64,000 nucleotides of DNA from CAVQAH01 sp963784195 (GCA_963784195.1 CAWARA010000015.1:480709-544708); one strand, 5' to 3'. Positions 39,271-50,594 are shown, counted from the stretch's first letter. Notes: generated from the letters alone by a model not told the origin. Program-made: numbers and translations.

Positions 39271-40587
39271 ATGTTGCAACGAGTTGCCTGCCTTGCGGCC
39301 GTCATCATTGGTCTTCAACCCCAGCTGGCCTCGGCTCAGGAAGTTCCGCTGTCGGAGATCCTGGTACGATTGATTCAGAGCGAGATCGTCCTCGTGGGGC
39401 CGCCGCCGGGATCGCCATTCATATCGCACGCGGCTCACTTCGTGCCGGGCGAAAGATCAGGAGCTCACGCCATTCCTGTTCAATCAGGCAATCGCGTCCC
39501 AGCTCGCAACCTTTCCGTTGGGTTCATCCTCCGGTGGTTTCACGTATACGTTCGACTCTTCCCTGGGGACGTACGCGCGGAGCACCAACAGCTTCGGCCC
39601 GTCTTTTGCCGAGCGTGCGCTGACGATTGGCCGGCGCCGGTGGAACATGGCTGCCAGCTACCAGCACGCGTCATACAGCACCTTCGAGGGTAAGGACCTC
39701 GACGACGGGGATCGATCAAGTTCTACCTGACTCACGAGCCCTTAGGTAACAACGATTTCTTCGAGGGCGATCTGATCGAGACCGCGTTGTCGCTGGACCT
39801 GAAGACTGACACGTTCGCGTTCTTCGTCAACTACGGAATCACGGATTCGCTCGACGTTGGCATTGCGGTGCCGATTCTTCACGTCAGTATGGACGCGAGC
39901 GTCGACGCGACGGTCCTGCAGACTTGCTACACAAAACATCACCGCTATCCACCAGTTCGACTCATCAGGCGCCAGCACTTCGACATTCACCGAAAATGGG
40001 TCAGCGACGGGGATCGGCGATCATCACGATCAGAGCCAAGTACCACTTCCTCAAGGCCGGCGGTGGCGGCCTGGCGCTGGGACTCGATTTGAGGACGCCC
40101 ACTGGCGACGACGAGAACTTGCTCGGCACCGGCGCCACACAAGCGAAGTTCCTGCTGATCGGTTCGACCGAAGCGCGAATGTTCGCGCCGCACTTCAATA
40201 TCGGCTACACGTTCTCGAGTGACTCCGGCAACGATTTCTTCAACGTCACCGACGAGTTCAACTACGTGTTCGGAACGGAGTTCGTCGTCCACCCGAAGTG
40301 TCACGATCGCCGCCGACGTGGTGGGACGTCAGTTCAGGGATTCGGGCAGGCTGGTCGAAACGGCCAAGACCTTCAACTTCAGGTCGGTGGCGGGGGTCCC
40401 GGGCTCGGCCACCTTCAACGAGTTTGCGCAGCAGAGCGGCAGCCTGAACAACGTCATCGGGGCCATCGGCGCGAAGTTCAATCCGGCCCCGAACCTGCTG
40501 ATTTCGGCCAACATCCTGTTCCCCTTCACGGATGCCGGCATCCGCAGCAACATCGTGCCCGTGATCGGATTCGAGTATTCGTTCTGA
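39271..40587 (+). pseudogene. Outer-membrane beta-barrel protein (phenol MetA-degradation/transporter-like), about five frameshifts
   Basis: A signal peptide opens the gene (MLQRVACLAAVIIGLQPQLA). Frame changes occur at about 39461 (AAA where AA fits), 39710, 39925, 40024 and 40302. Stitching the frames gives QELTPFLFNQAIASQLATFP, ALTIGRRRWNMAASYQHASY, FAFFVNYGITDSLDVGIAVP, RAKYHFLKAGGGGLALGLDL, RTPTGDDENLLGTGATQAKF, and finally NLLISANILFPFTDAG and VIGFEYSF with a terminal Phe typical of outer-membrane barrels. The pattern matches the PF13557-type 'putative MetA-pathway of phenol degradation' porin-like family; its substrate is unknown. The intact length is about 440 residues. Confidence 0.7.
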
Positions 40588-40599
40588 GCCTGGCAGTGA

Positions 40600-40627
40600 G
40601 TGCACGGTGCATAGTGCTCGGTGCACT
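40600..40627. repeat. Heptamer repeat, GTGCACN class, at a convergent junction
   Basis: Four consecutive 7-base units, GTGCACG, GTGCATA, GTGCTCG, GTGCACT, lie between the end of the outer-membrane protein gene (+) and the end of the giant kinase gene (-). Confidence 0.8.
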
Positions 40628-40631
40628 CTCC

Positions 40632-43600
40632 TTAACTCTGCCCCACAATGACCCACCGGCCGCCCTGCTTTCGCAGGCGGATCGTCGATGGCCGCACGTT
40701 GTGAATGGTGCTGCTGTTCCGCGGCGAGAGTGATCGCGCGATCTGGCACGTGACCGTCGCCTCGTCACCTGAGACCTGGATCTGCTCCGAGTCGATCTTG
40801 ACCGTCTGCGCGCGAAGGTCCGAAAAACTCCTTTTCAGAGCTCCAACGTTCACCGACGGGTAGATACGCTGGACCGCGTCGGCGTTGAGTGAGGTGTAGG
40901 CGGCCTCGTAGGTCCGCAGGACCTCGCGGATCAGTTGTTGATCGTTGTCCTGCGGTGGCGCAGCGGTGCCGCGCCCGGGTGACGTCGGGTTCGGGTTCGT
41001 CGCTGGCGGTGGACTGCTCACCACTGGCGGCGGTGCAGGCGGCGCCGGCGGTACGGTGGTCCCAGGCGGGGTCGTCTGGGGGTTCGTCGGCATTGTCGGA
41101 ACCGGAGGCTTGGGTTCCGGGGTCGGAGCGGCTTTCGTGGCGGCTGCTGCCGCTGCGGCCTTGGACAAAGTGTCGGTGACCTCACGGTCCGCACGGCCCA
41201 ACAGATCCGCCGCCTGCCAATACAATCCGGGCGCAGTCTCAGGCCGCGACCGTTCCGCGCGGGCGGCGTCGTTCAACCTGGTCGTCGCGTCGCGGAACGT
41301 CGCGTTTGCGTCGACGGCGGCCTGGCCATGTCGCAACACGTTATTTCGCGCGGTCGCGGCGTCCTGCCTCGAGCGTTTGACGATTTCCCCGAGGATCCCC
41401 TGCAGTTCCTTGTTCTGCGGCTCGATCTTGAGCCCACCCGTGACGGCCGTCAGCGCCCGCCTCGGGTCGCTCCTCAACAGTTGGCGGCCTTGCTGGACGG
41501 CTGATACGACGGCCGGGTTCGGCACCGGAGTGCTTGGCTCAGCGGCCGCCGGCGGGGGAGTCGCCGTCGTCGATTCCGGCGGGCTCGGAGGCGTCGACGT
41601 TGGCGACGGCTGAACCTCCGGGGACGGCGTGGGCGTCGATGTTGGTGGCGACGAAGAAGTCGTCGGCGGCTGTTGCTGTTGTTGCGCCGGCGGCTGAGCA
41701 GGCGCCGCTGGTTGCTCCACTCGCGCGGCGTCTGTACCGATCGGCGTCGCCGGTTGCGGTGCGCCCGATTGCGTCATGAAATAGACGCCCCCCACCACCG
41801 CGAGAACCAGGGCAGCGATGCTGCCGAGCATTGCCGGAGACCCGAGGTTGAGGCCGGGCCGGTCGATCGTCGCAATGCCAGCCGGGACGCTGGCGGCCGA
41901 TCGGGCCTTGGCCAGCTGCTTCTTGAGATCCTTGAACGTCTTTCCAACGTGCAGCGTTGCTTCGGCGTTCTGCAACGCGGCATCGGCGGCGTCGAACTGC
42001 TGCTTGCCGATCAGCCCCACGATCGTCTGACGGGCGGTCTCGATATCCTTCGCGCGTTTCGCCTCCGCGCGTTCCTTCTCGAGAGAAGCTGACCGGCTTT
42101 CGTGCAGTGCACGCGCCTCACGGTTTTCGGGATCGAGCGCCAGTGCATCCTTCAGAAGGGCGACAGCCGATTCGTGAGACGTGGCGGCTTTCGCCTTCTT
42201 GATGGCGTTCGCGACCTTTTCGCGCCGCTCGGCGGCCTTTCGTTCTTCCTCGCGCTGACGGTCGCGCGCAACCCGGCGTTCTCCGGCGAGCTTCTGCAGC
42301 TGGACGTTTCCGGACGTCGAGCTTCAGTGCGCCTTCGAGGATTTCGACGGCGGCCTCGTGTGAATCCGTCTTCGCGGCGCGCGCAATCGCCGAGGCGACG
42401 GCCTCCTCACGCTCCTTTGCGAGCCGGGCGGCCTCTTTCTCGCGTGCGAGTGCTGCGTGACGATCGCCCAGCAGGCGTTTGATCTCCGCGTCTGCCGGCT
42501 CGAGCGCGACCGCACTCTCGAGCGCGGCGATCGCTGCCTCGTGGGAAGCCAGGCCCTTGGCCTTGGCGATCAATGCGTTGGCCTTTTCCCTGCGCTCCCG
42601 CGCCTGCCGCGCTTCCTCGTCCCGTGCGGTCCGGCGCTCCGCGATCAGCGCCTTGATTTCCGCGTTGGCCGGGTCCAGTTTCAGGGCGTCTTCCAGAATT
42701 CCCAGCGCCGCCTCATGCGCAGCGGTCCGCCTGGACGTTGCAACAGCTGCCGCGATCTTCTCGGCGAGTTCGCGGGCTTTTCTTGCCTCGGCCTGCTCGC
42801 GCTCGAAGGCCGCCTCGCGTGCCGCGAGCTGATCTCTGACCGCCGCGTGATTCTTGTCGATGGCCAGCGCGCGCCGGAGGATTCCAATCGCAGCCTCATG
42901 CGAGGGGGCAGCCTTGGCTTCCGAGAGCGCGGCTGCGATCGCCTGTTCCCGTTCCTTTGCCTGTCGGGCCGCTTCACGTTCCTGGGCGAGCACGGTCTGA
43001 CGATCCGTCAGCAGGCGGCGCACTTCGGCGTCAGACGGATCGATGGCCAGCGCACCTTCGAGCGCCTGGATTGCCGCTTCGTGGGAAGCGGCCTTCTGCG
43101 CACTCGCCACAGCGGCGGCAATCTTGTCGCGCCGTTCGCGCGCCTGACGATCCTGCTCGTCGCGCGCCGCGCGCCGCTCCGCGAGCAGCGCCTTCAGCTC
43201 GGCGTGCGCCGGATCCAGCTTCAGCGCATCCTCGAGGATGCTGATGGCCGCCGCATGCGCAGCCGTTTGCTTCGCCGATGCGAGCGCCGCGCTGATCTTC
43301 TCGGCACGTTCACGTGCCGCGAGCGCGGCGGTCCGCTCGCGCTCGAGCGCGGCCTCCCGTTCCGCCAGCAGCTTCCGGACGGCCGAGAGATCGCTGTCGA
43401 TCGTCATCGCCTGGCGGAGGATCCCGATGGCCGCTTCGTGAGACGAGGTGCCCCGTGCTTCCTCGACTGCTGCCGCGACGGCCTGTGCGCGTTCCTTTGC
43501 CTTCCGTGCAGCCTCGCGTTCCTGCGCCAGCGCTGACTGCCGCTCGGCGAGCAGCCGAGCGGCCTCCGGATGGCCTGCTTCGAGTGCCAGAACGGCTTGC

Positions 43601-45492
43601 AACGCTTCGATCGCTCGCTCGTGCGACGGGGCGCTCTTCGCCTGGGCCAGGGTCTTCGCGATCTTCTCGCTGCGTTCCTTCGCCAGCCGCAGCTCTTCGT
43701 CCCGTGCCGCGCGGCGTCTCGACAGCAGTGATTTCAGCTCTGCATGCGCCGGATCCAGCTTCAACGCATCGTCGAGAATCGCGATCGCCTGATCGTGCGG
43801 CGCCGTTTTGGCGGCCGTGGCGATAGCCGCGGCGATCCTGTCGGCCCGTTCCTGTGCCTCCCGGCGCTCGCGGTCGATACGTTCGAGGACCTGCCGGAGT
43901 GAGGTGAGCGCAGCCGTGACCTTTTCGTGCGCCGGCGCGAACCCTTCGAGCGCCGCGATGGCGTCACCCGGACGTCCGTTCTGGAACAGCCGATCGGCTT
44001 CCTGCACCGCCGCGGACGCGCGTCGATCGAGCGCTTCCCGGTCGCGCTTCGCGCGTGCCTCGCGAGCCTGATCCTGCAGCGAGCGCGCTTCCGCCAGATC
44101 GGGATCGAGCTTGAGTGCTTCCTCGGCCGCCGCTTCCGCCTGCTCGAAGTCGCTGCCGTTCAACAGCGTCCGCGCACGCTCCATCGCGTGCGCGATTGCC
44201 TCAGCGCGCTCACGTTCGCGGGCCCGTGACTCCTTCGCCTTGTCGATCTGTTCCCGGAAGCGCAGGACCACCGCTGAGCCCGGCGTCAGGGTCAAGGCCT
44301 GCTCGGCCAGCCCCATAGCCTTGGTCAAGGCGCCGTCACGCAGCAATTCCTCGCCGCGTGACAAGAGTTCCTGAACCTGACGTTCTTCCAGGCCGGCCCT
44401 GGCGCGATCCAGCAGCTCGATGGCGTCGGCTTCTTCAGCATCCAGCATCAATGCCTGCTCGGCCGCTGCCACGGCTCCGTCGAAATCCTCCGCGGCCAGG
44501 GCCTGGTGCGCCTGCTCGAGGTGCGCCGCAATCTGGCTGGCGCGGCGGCGCGCGAGTCCCTCGCGATCGGTGCCTCGCCGCGGCGTCTGTGCCTTTCGCG
44601 GGGGCATCGTCGGGCCATCGATCGCAACCGTTTCCGGAGGCTCTACCGGCCTGAGCGCGATTGTCTCTTCCGGGCTCGACTCGAGCCGTTGCTGGGCCCG
44701 CTGAAGGTCCTTCCGCATTGCCGACAGATCCTGATACCTGTCCTGCGGGTCCTTCTGCAGCGCCTGCTCGACGATCTGAATAACTTCGGCGTCGAGGTCG
44801 GGGCACGTCTCCTGAAGCGAAGGGGGGGTCTCGTGCAGGATTCGGTTGAGGATCCCGTTGTGCAGCCCGCCGGGAAACGCCTGTTTGCACGCGAGCAGCT
44901 CGTACAGCACAGCGCCAACCGCAAAGATGTCGCTGCGCATGTCGACGACGCGGCCGGCGACCTGCTCCGGCGACATGTAGTTGAGCGTGCCGATGAGCAT
45001 GCCGGCCTGCGTCATGCCCGACTCGGCGATGCGCGCGATGCCAAAGTCGAGAATCTTGACGGCGCCTTCGTGCTCCACCATCACGTTGGCCGGCTTGATG
45101 TCGCGATGCACGATCCCGGAGCGGTGTGCGAACCCGAGACCGTCGCAGAGCTCGTCGACGAGCTGCAGCTTCCGGACGACGTGCACCGCGGCGCCGCTCC
45201 GGATCAGATCGCCCATCGTCTGACCCTGGATGTACTCCATCGCGATGAACGGTTGTCCGTCCTGCTCGCCGACGTCGAAGATCGTGACGATATTGCGGTG
45301 ACGGAGTTTGGCGACGGAACGCGCCTCGCGAGCGAAGCGCTCGCGCAACTCTTCGTTGTCGTCCCTCAGCAGCTTGATGGCGATTTGCCGTTCGAGCATC
45401 GGGTCCCACGCGAGAAAGAGGGACCCCATGCCGCCTTGTCCGATGCGGTCGAGGATTTGATACCGCCCGATGACGGCAGGCAACTTGGCCAC
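40632..45492 (-). CDS. Giant membrane Ser/Thr protein kinase with ten tandem helical repeats, one frameshift
   Basis: About 1,620 residues from GTG 45492; an ATG at 45600 is possible but the extra sequence is not protein-like. The kinase domain has the Gly-loop IGQGGMGSLF, Lys in RQIAIKLL, HRDIKPANVM (about residue 132), KILDFGIARI and GTLNYMSPEQ. After a TPR-like linker come ten modules of 58-61 residues with signature SHEAAIxxLExALxLDP and long charged helices (LAERRAARDEQDRQARERRD). At about 42308 one frame change joins LEGALKLD to NVQLQKLAGERRVARD inside the ninth module. Then follow a membrane helix (MLGSIAALVLAVVGGVYFM), a Pro/Ala/Thr-rich stretch and a C-terminal SnoaL/DUF4440-like domain (REVLRTYEAAYTSLNADAVQ). 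The kinase is cytoplasmic and the C-terminal domain periplasmic by topology. Confidence 0.88.
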
Positions 45493-45767
45493 AGTGGGTT
45501 GTAATACTGCCCGAGTCGCGCAGACCCGCTCGCGAGGCTGCGCCCAGCGCCCGCGGCTGCTTGGACCCGCTGTGCGGAGCCAGAGCCGGGCTCGCGGCAT
45601 TCTACGACTGGCGGCTGCCAGGCGGTCGAAACTCGGATGCTACCACACCCCCGCGGGCGGGGGAGGAACCCCATGACGCGCCGACCGGCCAGTTTTCTCG
45701 GGTACGATTCTACCAACGACGCCCCCGTTCCGTCCGACGAACGTCGATTCTGGAGGCCGTTCAGCCG
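45493..45767. promoter_or_regulatory. Divergent spacer between kinase and sulfatase genes
   Basis: This 275-base region must contain both promoters. GGAGG at 45752-45756 is the probable ribosome site of the sulfatase. No palindrome, heptamer repeat or clear -35/-10 pair stands out, and reading frames across it look non-coding. Confidence 0.3.
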
Positions 45768-47165
45768 ATGAAAATCACACGTCGTGAGGCCCTGCGTCAG
45801 GTCGGGGCAACCGTGACCGCTGCGGTGGCGGCGCCGCTCGACGGTGCCGCGCAGCGGCCTCCGGCAGCCACGCGCCGCCCGCACGTCGTCATGGTCATTG
45901 CGGACGACATGCGCTGGGACCTCATGAGCTGCGCCGGTCACCCGTTCATTCGTACGCCCAACCTCGATCGACTGGCCCGGGACGGTGCCAGGTTTACGAA
46001 TGCGTTCGTGTGCATGTCGCTCTGCTCGCCAAGCCGCGCGAGCATTCTGACCGGGTTGTATCCACATGTGCACGGCGTCTGGGGCAACCGGACGCCTCTC
46101 GACTTCTCGCGATTGGCGACGCTGCCGCAGATGTTTCAGCGGGCGGGCTATCGGACAGCGATGTTCGGCAAGTGGCACATGGGTCTGGACGTCGACCCAA
46201 AGCCGGGGTTCGATCATTGGGCCTGCTTCCGCGGGCAGGGGACCTATTTCAATCCCGAGCTGAACGTGAACGGCACGCTGCAGACGCTCGAGGGGTTTAC
46301 AGATGACGTGACGACCAGACAGGCCTGCGACTGGATAGCTTCGGCGCCCGACCGGCCGTCCCTGACCATCCTCGGGTACAAGAGCTGCCACTCGCCGTTC
46401 GACCCGGCTCCGCGCACCGCCAACCTCTATAGTGACGTCCGAATCGCGAAGCCCGCGACCTTCGACAAGCCCGCCCCTGATCAGCCGGCCTGGATTCAGA
46501 AGTTCGACGACACGGGGCATACGCCGTACTCGCGCATTCCCTATGACGAGCTCGTGCTGCGGTTTGCGCGGCTCGTGTCAGGGATCGACGACAACGTCGG
46601 CGTTCTGCTCGATCGGCTCGAATCGATCGGCCAGCTCGACGATACGGTCGTCATCTTCACCAGCGACAACGGCTTCCTTCTCCACGAGCACGGTTTGTAC
46701 GACAAACGCGCGATGTACGAAGAAAGCATCCGCGTCCCGCTGCTGGTCCGCTACCCGCGATTGATTCGACAGGGCAGGAGGGTCGACGAAATGACCCTCA
46801 ACGTCGATCTCGCCCCGACGCTGCTGGAGCTGATCGGTCAACCCGGCGCGGACGATATGCAGGGATTGAGTGTCCTCAACACGCTTCGCGGTTCGAGAGG
46901 ACCTCGGAGGAACGTCCTCTTCTATCAGTACGATCGCGAAACACCGTATTCCACGCCGTCACTCATGGGAGTTCGCACCGCCGACTGGAAGCTTGTCAAA
47001 TACCAGGAGGAGGGGCAGGCGCACGAGATGTATCGACTGTCGAAGGATCCCAACGAGGCGACGAACCTCTTTCTGAATCCGTCGCATGCCGGTCAGCGAA
47101 CACGCCTGGAACGTGAACTGGAAAGGCTGGCGCCGCTCGCGAAAGTGGCGCGACCGATGCGGTAA
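45768..47165 (+). CDS. Sulfatase, formylglycine type, exported
   Basis: A 465-residue product from the ATG at 45768. The N-terminus has a twin-arginine-like signal (TRREALRQVGATVTAAVAAP). The alkaline-phosphatase fold begins VVMVIADDMRWDLMSC with two Asp metal ligands. The sulfatase signature is CSPSRASILTG, whose Cys (about residue 86) would be converted to formylglycine. Further sites are GKWHMG and TSDNGFLLHEHGLYDK (metal Asp-Asn). It hydrolyses sulfate esters in the periplasm or outside; the maturase gene is not in the window. Sulfated polysaccharide use fits the TonB receptor that converges on it. Confidence 0.93.
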   Translation: MKITRREALRQVGATVTAAVAAPLDGAAQRPPAATRRPHVVMVIADDMRWDLMSCAGHPFIRTPNLDRLARDGARFTNAFVCMSLCSPSRASILTGLYPHVHGVWGNRTPLDFSRLATLPQMFQRAGYRTAMFGKWHMGLDVDPKPGFDHWACFRGQGTYFNPELNVNGTLQTLEGFTDDVTTRQACDWIASAPDRPSLTILGYKSCHSPFDPAPRTANLYSDVRIAKPATFDKPAPDQPAWIQKFDDTGHTPYSRIPYDELVLRFARLVSGIDDNVGVLLDRLESIGQLDDTVVIFTSDNGFLLHEHGLYDKRAMYEESIRVPLLVRYPRLIRQGRRVDEMTLNVDLAPTLLELIGQPGADDMQGLSVLNTLRGSRGPRRNVLFYQYDRETPYSTPSLMGVRTADWKLVKYQEEGQAHEMYRLSKDPNEATNLFLNPSHAGQRTRLERELERLAPLAKVARPMR

Positions 47166-47210
47166 ACGCGCCTTCGCGTTCACGGATGAGCGCGTCGGCG
47201 CAGCGGTTCG

Positions 47211-47232
47211 AACCACGAACCACGGACCACGG
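47211..47232. repeat. Heptamer repeat, AACCACG class, at a convergent junction
   Basis: Units AACCACG, AACCACG, GACCACG and one extra base lie 45 bases after the sulfatase stop, in the convergent gap before the TonB receptor end. A separate perfect hairpin follows at once. Confidence 0.75.
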
Positions 47233-47237
47233 CCTGA

Positions 47238-47266
47238 TGACGGGAGGGCCGAGGGCCCTCCCGTCA
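47238..47266. terminator. Bidirectional hairpin between sulfatase and TonB receptor
   Basis: Arms 47238-47250 (TGACGGGAGGGCC) and 47254-47266 are exact complements with a 3-base loop. The stem is followed by TTAGTCTT on the + strand, a weak T-tract. Position between two converging genes fits a shared terminator. Confidence 0.6.
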
Positions 47267-47273
47267 TTAGTCT

Positions 47274-50200
47274 TCAGAACGTAGCCTTGATACCCATCTG
47301 GATGATCCGCGGCTCGGCGGCCGTCGTCACCTGACCGAAGGTTGGCGTGCCCAAAACCGTGCCGACGAGCAGAAGGTTCGGGTGGTTGAACGCGTTGAAC
47401 ATCTCGAGACGATACTGAAGACGAACATTCGAGCCCACACGGAAGTTCTTGAAGAGTCCGAGGTCGGTCACATTGATTCCCGGTCCGCGCACGACGCCAC
47501 GCCCCGAATTGCCGAACGTATTGGCGGCTGGCTGCGCGAACGCCGCGGTGTTGAACCACTGGCGGATCTGATCGCCTCGCGAACGATCCTCCGAGATCTC
47601 CGGATCGCCGACGAGGTCAGGCCGGAAGAGGCCCCCGCCGAATGAGTTGGCCGAGTTCGCGGACTGGGTAATCGTCAGCGGCACCCCGCTGGCGAGCCGC
47701 GTCGATCCCGTAATCTCCCAACCGCCGATGAGGTTGTACATCAGCGTGCTCGTGTTGCGGAAGAACGGCAGCTCCCAGACGTAGTGCAGGCCGAAGATGT
47801 GCGTGCGGTCGTAGTCCATCAGACCCCACTCAGCATCCAGGTTGCGGGGATCCTGCGCCAGATCGGCGGCGTTGCGATCGGATGACGAGTTGCCTTCGGC
47901 CCGCGACAGCGTGTAGTTCCCGCTCACTTGCAGGCCCTGGGCAAATCGGCGCAGCACGCTGACCTGCAGCGAGTCATATTCGGTTTCCGCGGAGGTGTCG
48001 CGGAACGTGATGTTCCCGTATCCGCGGAATGGCCTGGCCGCATTTGTGGGCGAAATGGTCCCCGGAGGCGTTTTGTTGGGATCGTATGTCCGCAGCAGAT
48101 TGCGGCCGCGCGTGCCGACGTACGACACGTCCATGTTGAAGTTCCATGGCAGCTCGCGCTGCACGCCAATGCTGAACTGGTGCGTGGTCGGCACTTTGAA
48201 ATCCGGGCTGGTCGCGAAGAGCCCGACGACGATCGCTTCATTGTCCCGCTGGGCACCGCCGCGTGGATTCGAAAGCGTGGGATTTCCCGCCGCGCCGGCC
48301 GCGTTGAAGACGGCTGACGAGACGAACGGCGGGTTGATGAACGCATTCTGGAGGAAAATGCCGATCAGCGTGCGATCGAAGTACATGCCGTAGCCACCGC
48401 GGACCGCGGTTCGTCCATCGCTGAACGGATCCCACGAGAAACCCAGGCGCGGACCGAAGTTCCCCCATTCGGTTGGCGCGACCCTGTTGCCGTTTTCGGA
48501 ATTCTGACCGGCGACGACCAGTCCGTTCAGTGGGTCCCCGGTGCCTAGAACGCGGAGGTTCCCTGCGTCGATCCGGTATGCGCGCGCGGGATCGAACAGC
48601 GCCGGGTCGAAGTTCGTCAGGACATTCTCGGTGTCGTACGGGGGCCGGATCACCGACCACCGCACGCCCAGGTTCAGCGTCAGATTGCTCGTGGGCCGCC
48701 AGTCGTCCTGGGCGAACGCCTCGTACATCTCATAGCGGAGGTGCGATGTGATGTCGACGTTGTTCTCGGTGTAGATGGAGGCGCGGCCGAGCAGGAAGTC
48801 CGCAAACGCGTCACCCGTCGAGGTGAAGCTCGATGAGGAAGTCCCTGGGAAGGTGAACAGCCCGTTCGTGCCGCTCGCGGCATTCTCGTTCTTGAACTCG
48901 AACGAGTACAGAAACCCGAACTTCATGGCGTGCGCCCCGATGTTCTTCGTCAGTGTGTCCTTGATCCGATGCGACCCGAACGTGTTGTCGTAGCCCGGGC
49001 CGAAGAAGTTCCAGGTGGCGTAATCGCCGTTGCTGAACGTGACGCCAGGAAGGATGTCGTCGCCGGGCTGACCCGTGAATACCTTGGGGACCGCCACGTC
49101 GCGCGTGGCGTCGCCAGTGATATCGCTGAAGATGCCTCCGCGACTGTAGTTGTACGAGACCTCGTTCAGCATCGTCGGGTTGACGATCCACGTCCACGTG
49201 CCAACGAAGCTGCGGCCCGGTTTGTCCGTTTTTGTATTCGCAATGCCCGGGAACGACGCCTGGTTGGTCCCGAAGACCTCTCCGAACGGCTCTTCTGACG
49301 GGATCGTGTCGTTGATGAAGCGGCCAAAGAAGCTGTGTGCGTTCGAGTAGTTGTAGTCGATGCGCACGAGCTCTTCGCGGAAGTTCCGCTCCTGGCCCGT
49401 CGCTGCGGAGAAGTTGCGGTTGCCGCCCAGCAGCGCTGCGCTCGCGTTGGGCAGTGGGAATCGATCGAGCAGCGCGCGCGCGAGCGGATCGATCATGCTA
49501 TCCGGGATGCGGTTGTTCTCGAATGCCTCACCGTTGGAGGGGTTCCTGATTACTGTTGAGAACTCCGAGAAGTCGCCAAGGCGCTGCCGTTCGGTTGGGA
49601 CGCGGGTATTCTGCACGCCCCCGCCACGCACGATGTTCATGCGGCGAAATTCCTGACCCCAAAAGAAGAACAGCTTGTTGCGCAGGATCGGGCCGCCGAT
49701 GGTGCCGCCGAAGTTGTTGTAGTCGAGCGGCGCCGGATCCGCCTTGCCGTCGCCATCGAAGTCGAGCACGCTGAATGTGTTTCGCGCATCGAGCGAGTCG
49801 TCGCGGTAAAACTCGAACAGCGACCCGTGCAGATTGTTCGTCCCCGACTTGGTGACGACGCTGACCTGTCCACCCGAGCTGCGGCCGAACTCCGCGTTGA
49901 AGTTCGCGCGCAGAATCTTCACCTCCGAGACCGCGTCGACGTTGACGTAGTTGATCAGGCCAAGATTCGATCCGGCGTCGTTGTTATCGGCGCCGTCGAC
50001 CATCCAGTTGTTCTGACTGGCGCGCATGCCATTGACGTAGACGAGCTGCAGACTCTGAAGGCCGACCCCCAGCGTGCTCGGCAGATTGGACGCAACACCC
50101 GGCTGCATGGCCACGAGCTGGATGATGTTCCGTCCGTTCAGCGGCATGTGTTCGATCTGGGTCGAGTTGATCAAGGTGCTGCTGTCGGATGATTGCGTCT

Positions 50201-50594
50201 GAATCACCGGCGACTCGCTCGTGACGGTCACCGCTTCCTGGAGATCTCCTGTCTGCAGCGTTGCGTCGACCCGCAGGCGATCGTTGACATGCAGTTCGAG
50301 AGCGCTTCGGACGAATTTGCGGAAACCTGTCAACTCGACGGTGACTTCATAGTTGCCAGGGACGCAACAACGGAAAGACATACAACCCGGTCTCATCTGT
50401 CGTTTGGTCGTCGAGATATTGGTTTCTGTGTTTCGCACCGTGACCGTGGCGCCCGGTGTTACTCCGCCACTCACGTCCTTGACGATGCCGGTGATCGTGC
50501 CGGTGATGTCCTGAGCTGACGCGGCCGGTGCGAGCGCAGGGACGAGAAGCAGACCGAGAAAGACGTTTCTACAAATGCGCATGAGGTCAGTCAT
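47274..50594 (-). CDS. TonB-dependent receptor, Oar-like
   Basis: A 1,106-residue product from the ATG at 50594, with AGGAG 8 bases before it and a signal peptide (LMRICRNVFLGLLLVPALAP). The carboxypeptidase-regulatory-like domain is TGTITGIVKDVSGGVTPGAT, the plug contains HMPLNGRNIIQLVAMQPGVA and VYVNGMRASQNNWMVDGADN, and the barrel ends with PRIIQMGIKATF and terminal Phe. Fifteen residues in the N-terminal domain (KRQMRPGCMSFRCCV) are out of character. The +1 frame of the same bases reads TTDETGLYVFPLLRP, the normal family sequence, so two opposite one-base changes at homopolymers (50403-50405 and 50359-50361) flank this stretch. Substrate unknown; the sulfatase next door suggests a sulfated glycan. 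Confidence 0.93.
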   Translation of the reverse strand: MTDLMRICRNVFLGLLLVPALAPAASAQDITGTITGIVKDVSGGVTPGATVTVRNTETNISTTKRQMRPGCMSFRCCVPGNYEVTVELTGFRKFVRSALELHVNDRLRVDATLQTGDLQEAVTVTSESPVIQTQSSDSSTLINSTQIEHMPLNGRNIIQLVAMQPGVASNLPSTLGVGLQSLQLVYVNGMRASQNNWMVDGADNNDAGSNLGLINYVNVDAVSEVKILRANFNAEFGRSSGGQVSVVTKSGTNNLHGSLFEFYRDDSLDARNTFSVLDFDGDGKADPAPLDYNNFGGTIGGPILRNKLFFFWGQEFRRMNIVRGGGVQNTRVPTERQRLGDFSEFSTVIRNPSNGEAFENNRIPDSMIDPLARALLDRFPLPNASAALLGGNRNFSAATGQERNFREELVRIDYNYSNAHSFFGRFINDTIPSEEPFGEVFGTNQASFPGIANTKTDKPGRSFVGTWTWIVNPTMLNEVSYNYSRGGIFSDITGDATRDVAVPKVFTGQPGDDILPGVTFSNGDYATWNFFGPGYDNTFGSHRIKDTLTKNIGAHAMKFGFLYSFEFKNENAASGTNGLFTFPGTSSSSFTSTGDAFADFLLGRASIYTENNVDITSHLRYEMYEAFAQDDWRPTSNLTLNLGVRWSVIRPPYDTENVLTNFDPALFDPARAYRIDAGNLRVLGTGDPLNGLVVAGQNSENGNRVAPTEWGNFGPRLGFSWDPFSDGRTAVRGGYGMYFDRTLIGIFLQNAFINPPFVSSAVFNAAGAAGNPTLSNPRGGAQRDNEAIVVGLFATSPDFKVPTTHQFSIGVQRELPWNFNMDVSYVGTRGRNLLRTYDPNKTPPGTISPTNAARPFRGYGNITFRDTSAETEYDSLQVSVLRRFAQGLQVSGNYTLSRAEGNSSSDRNAADLAQDPRNLDAEWGLMDYDRTHIFGLHYVWELPFFRNTSTLMYNLIGGWEITGSTRLASGVPLTITQSANSANSFGGGLFRPDLVGDPEISEDRSRGDQIRQWFNTAAFAQPAANTFGNSGRGVVRGPGINVTDLGLFKNFRVGSNVRLQYRLEMFNAFNHPNLLLVGTVLGTPTFGQVTTAAEPRIIQMGIKATF

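Noticed and set aside
45366..46520. 384-residue minus-strand frame over the sulfatase 5' half
   Set aside because: Antisense to a complete sulfatase; no start signal or family features.
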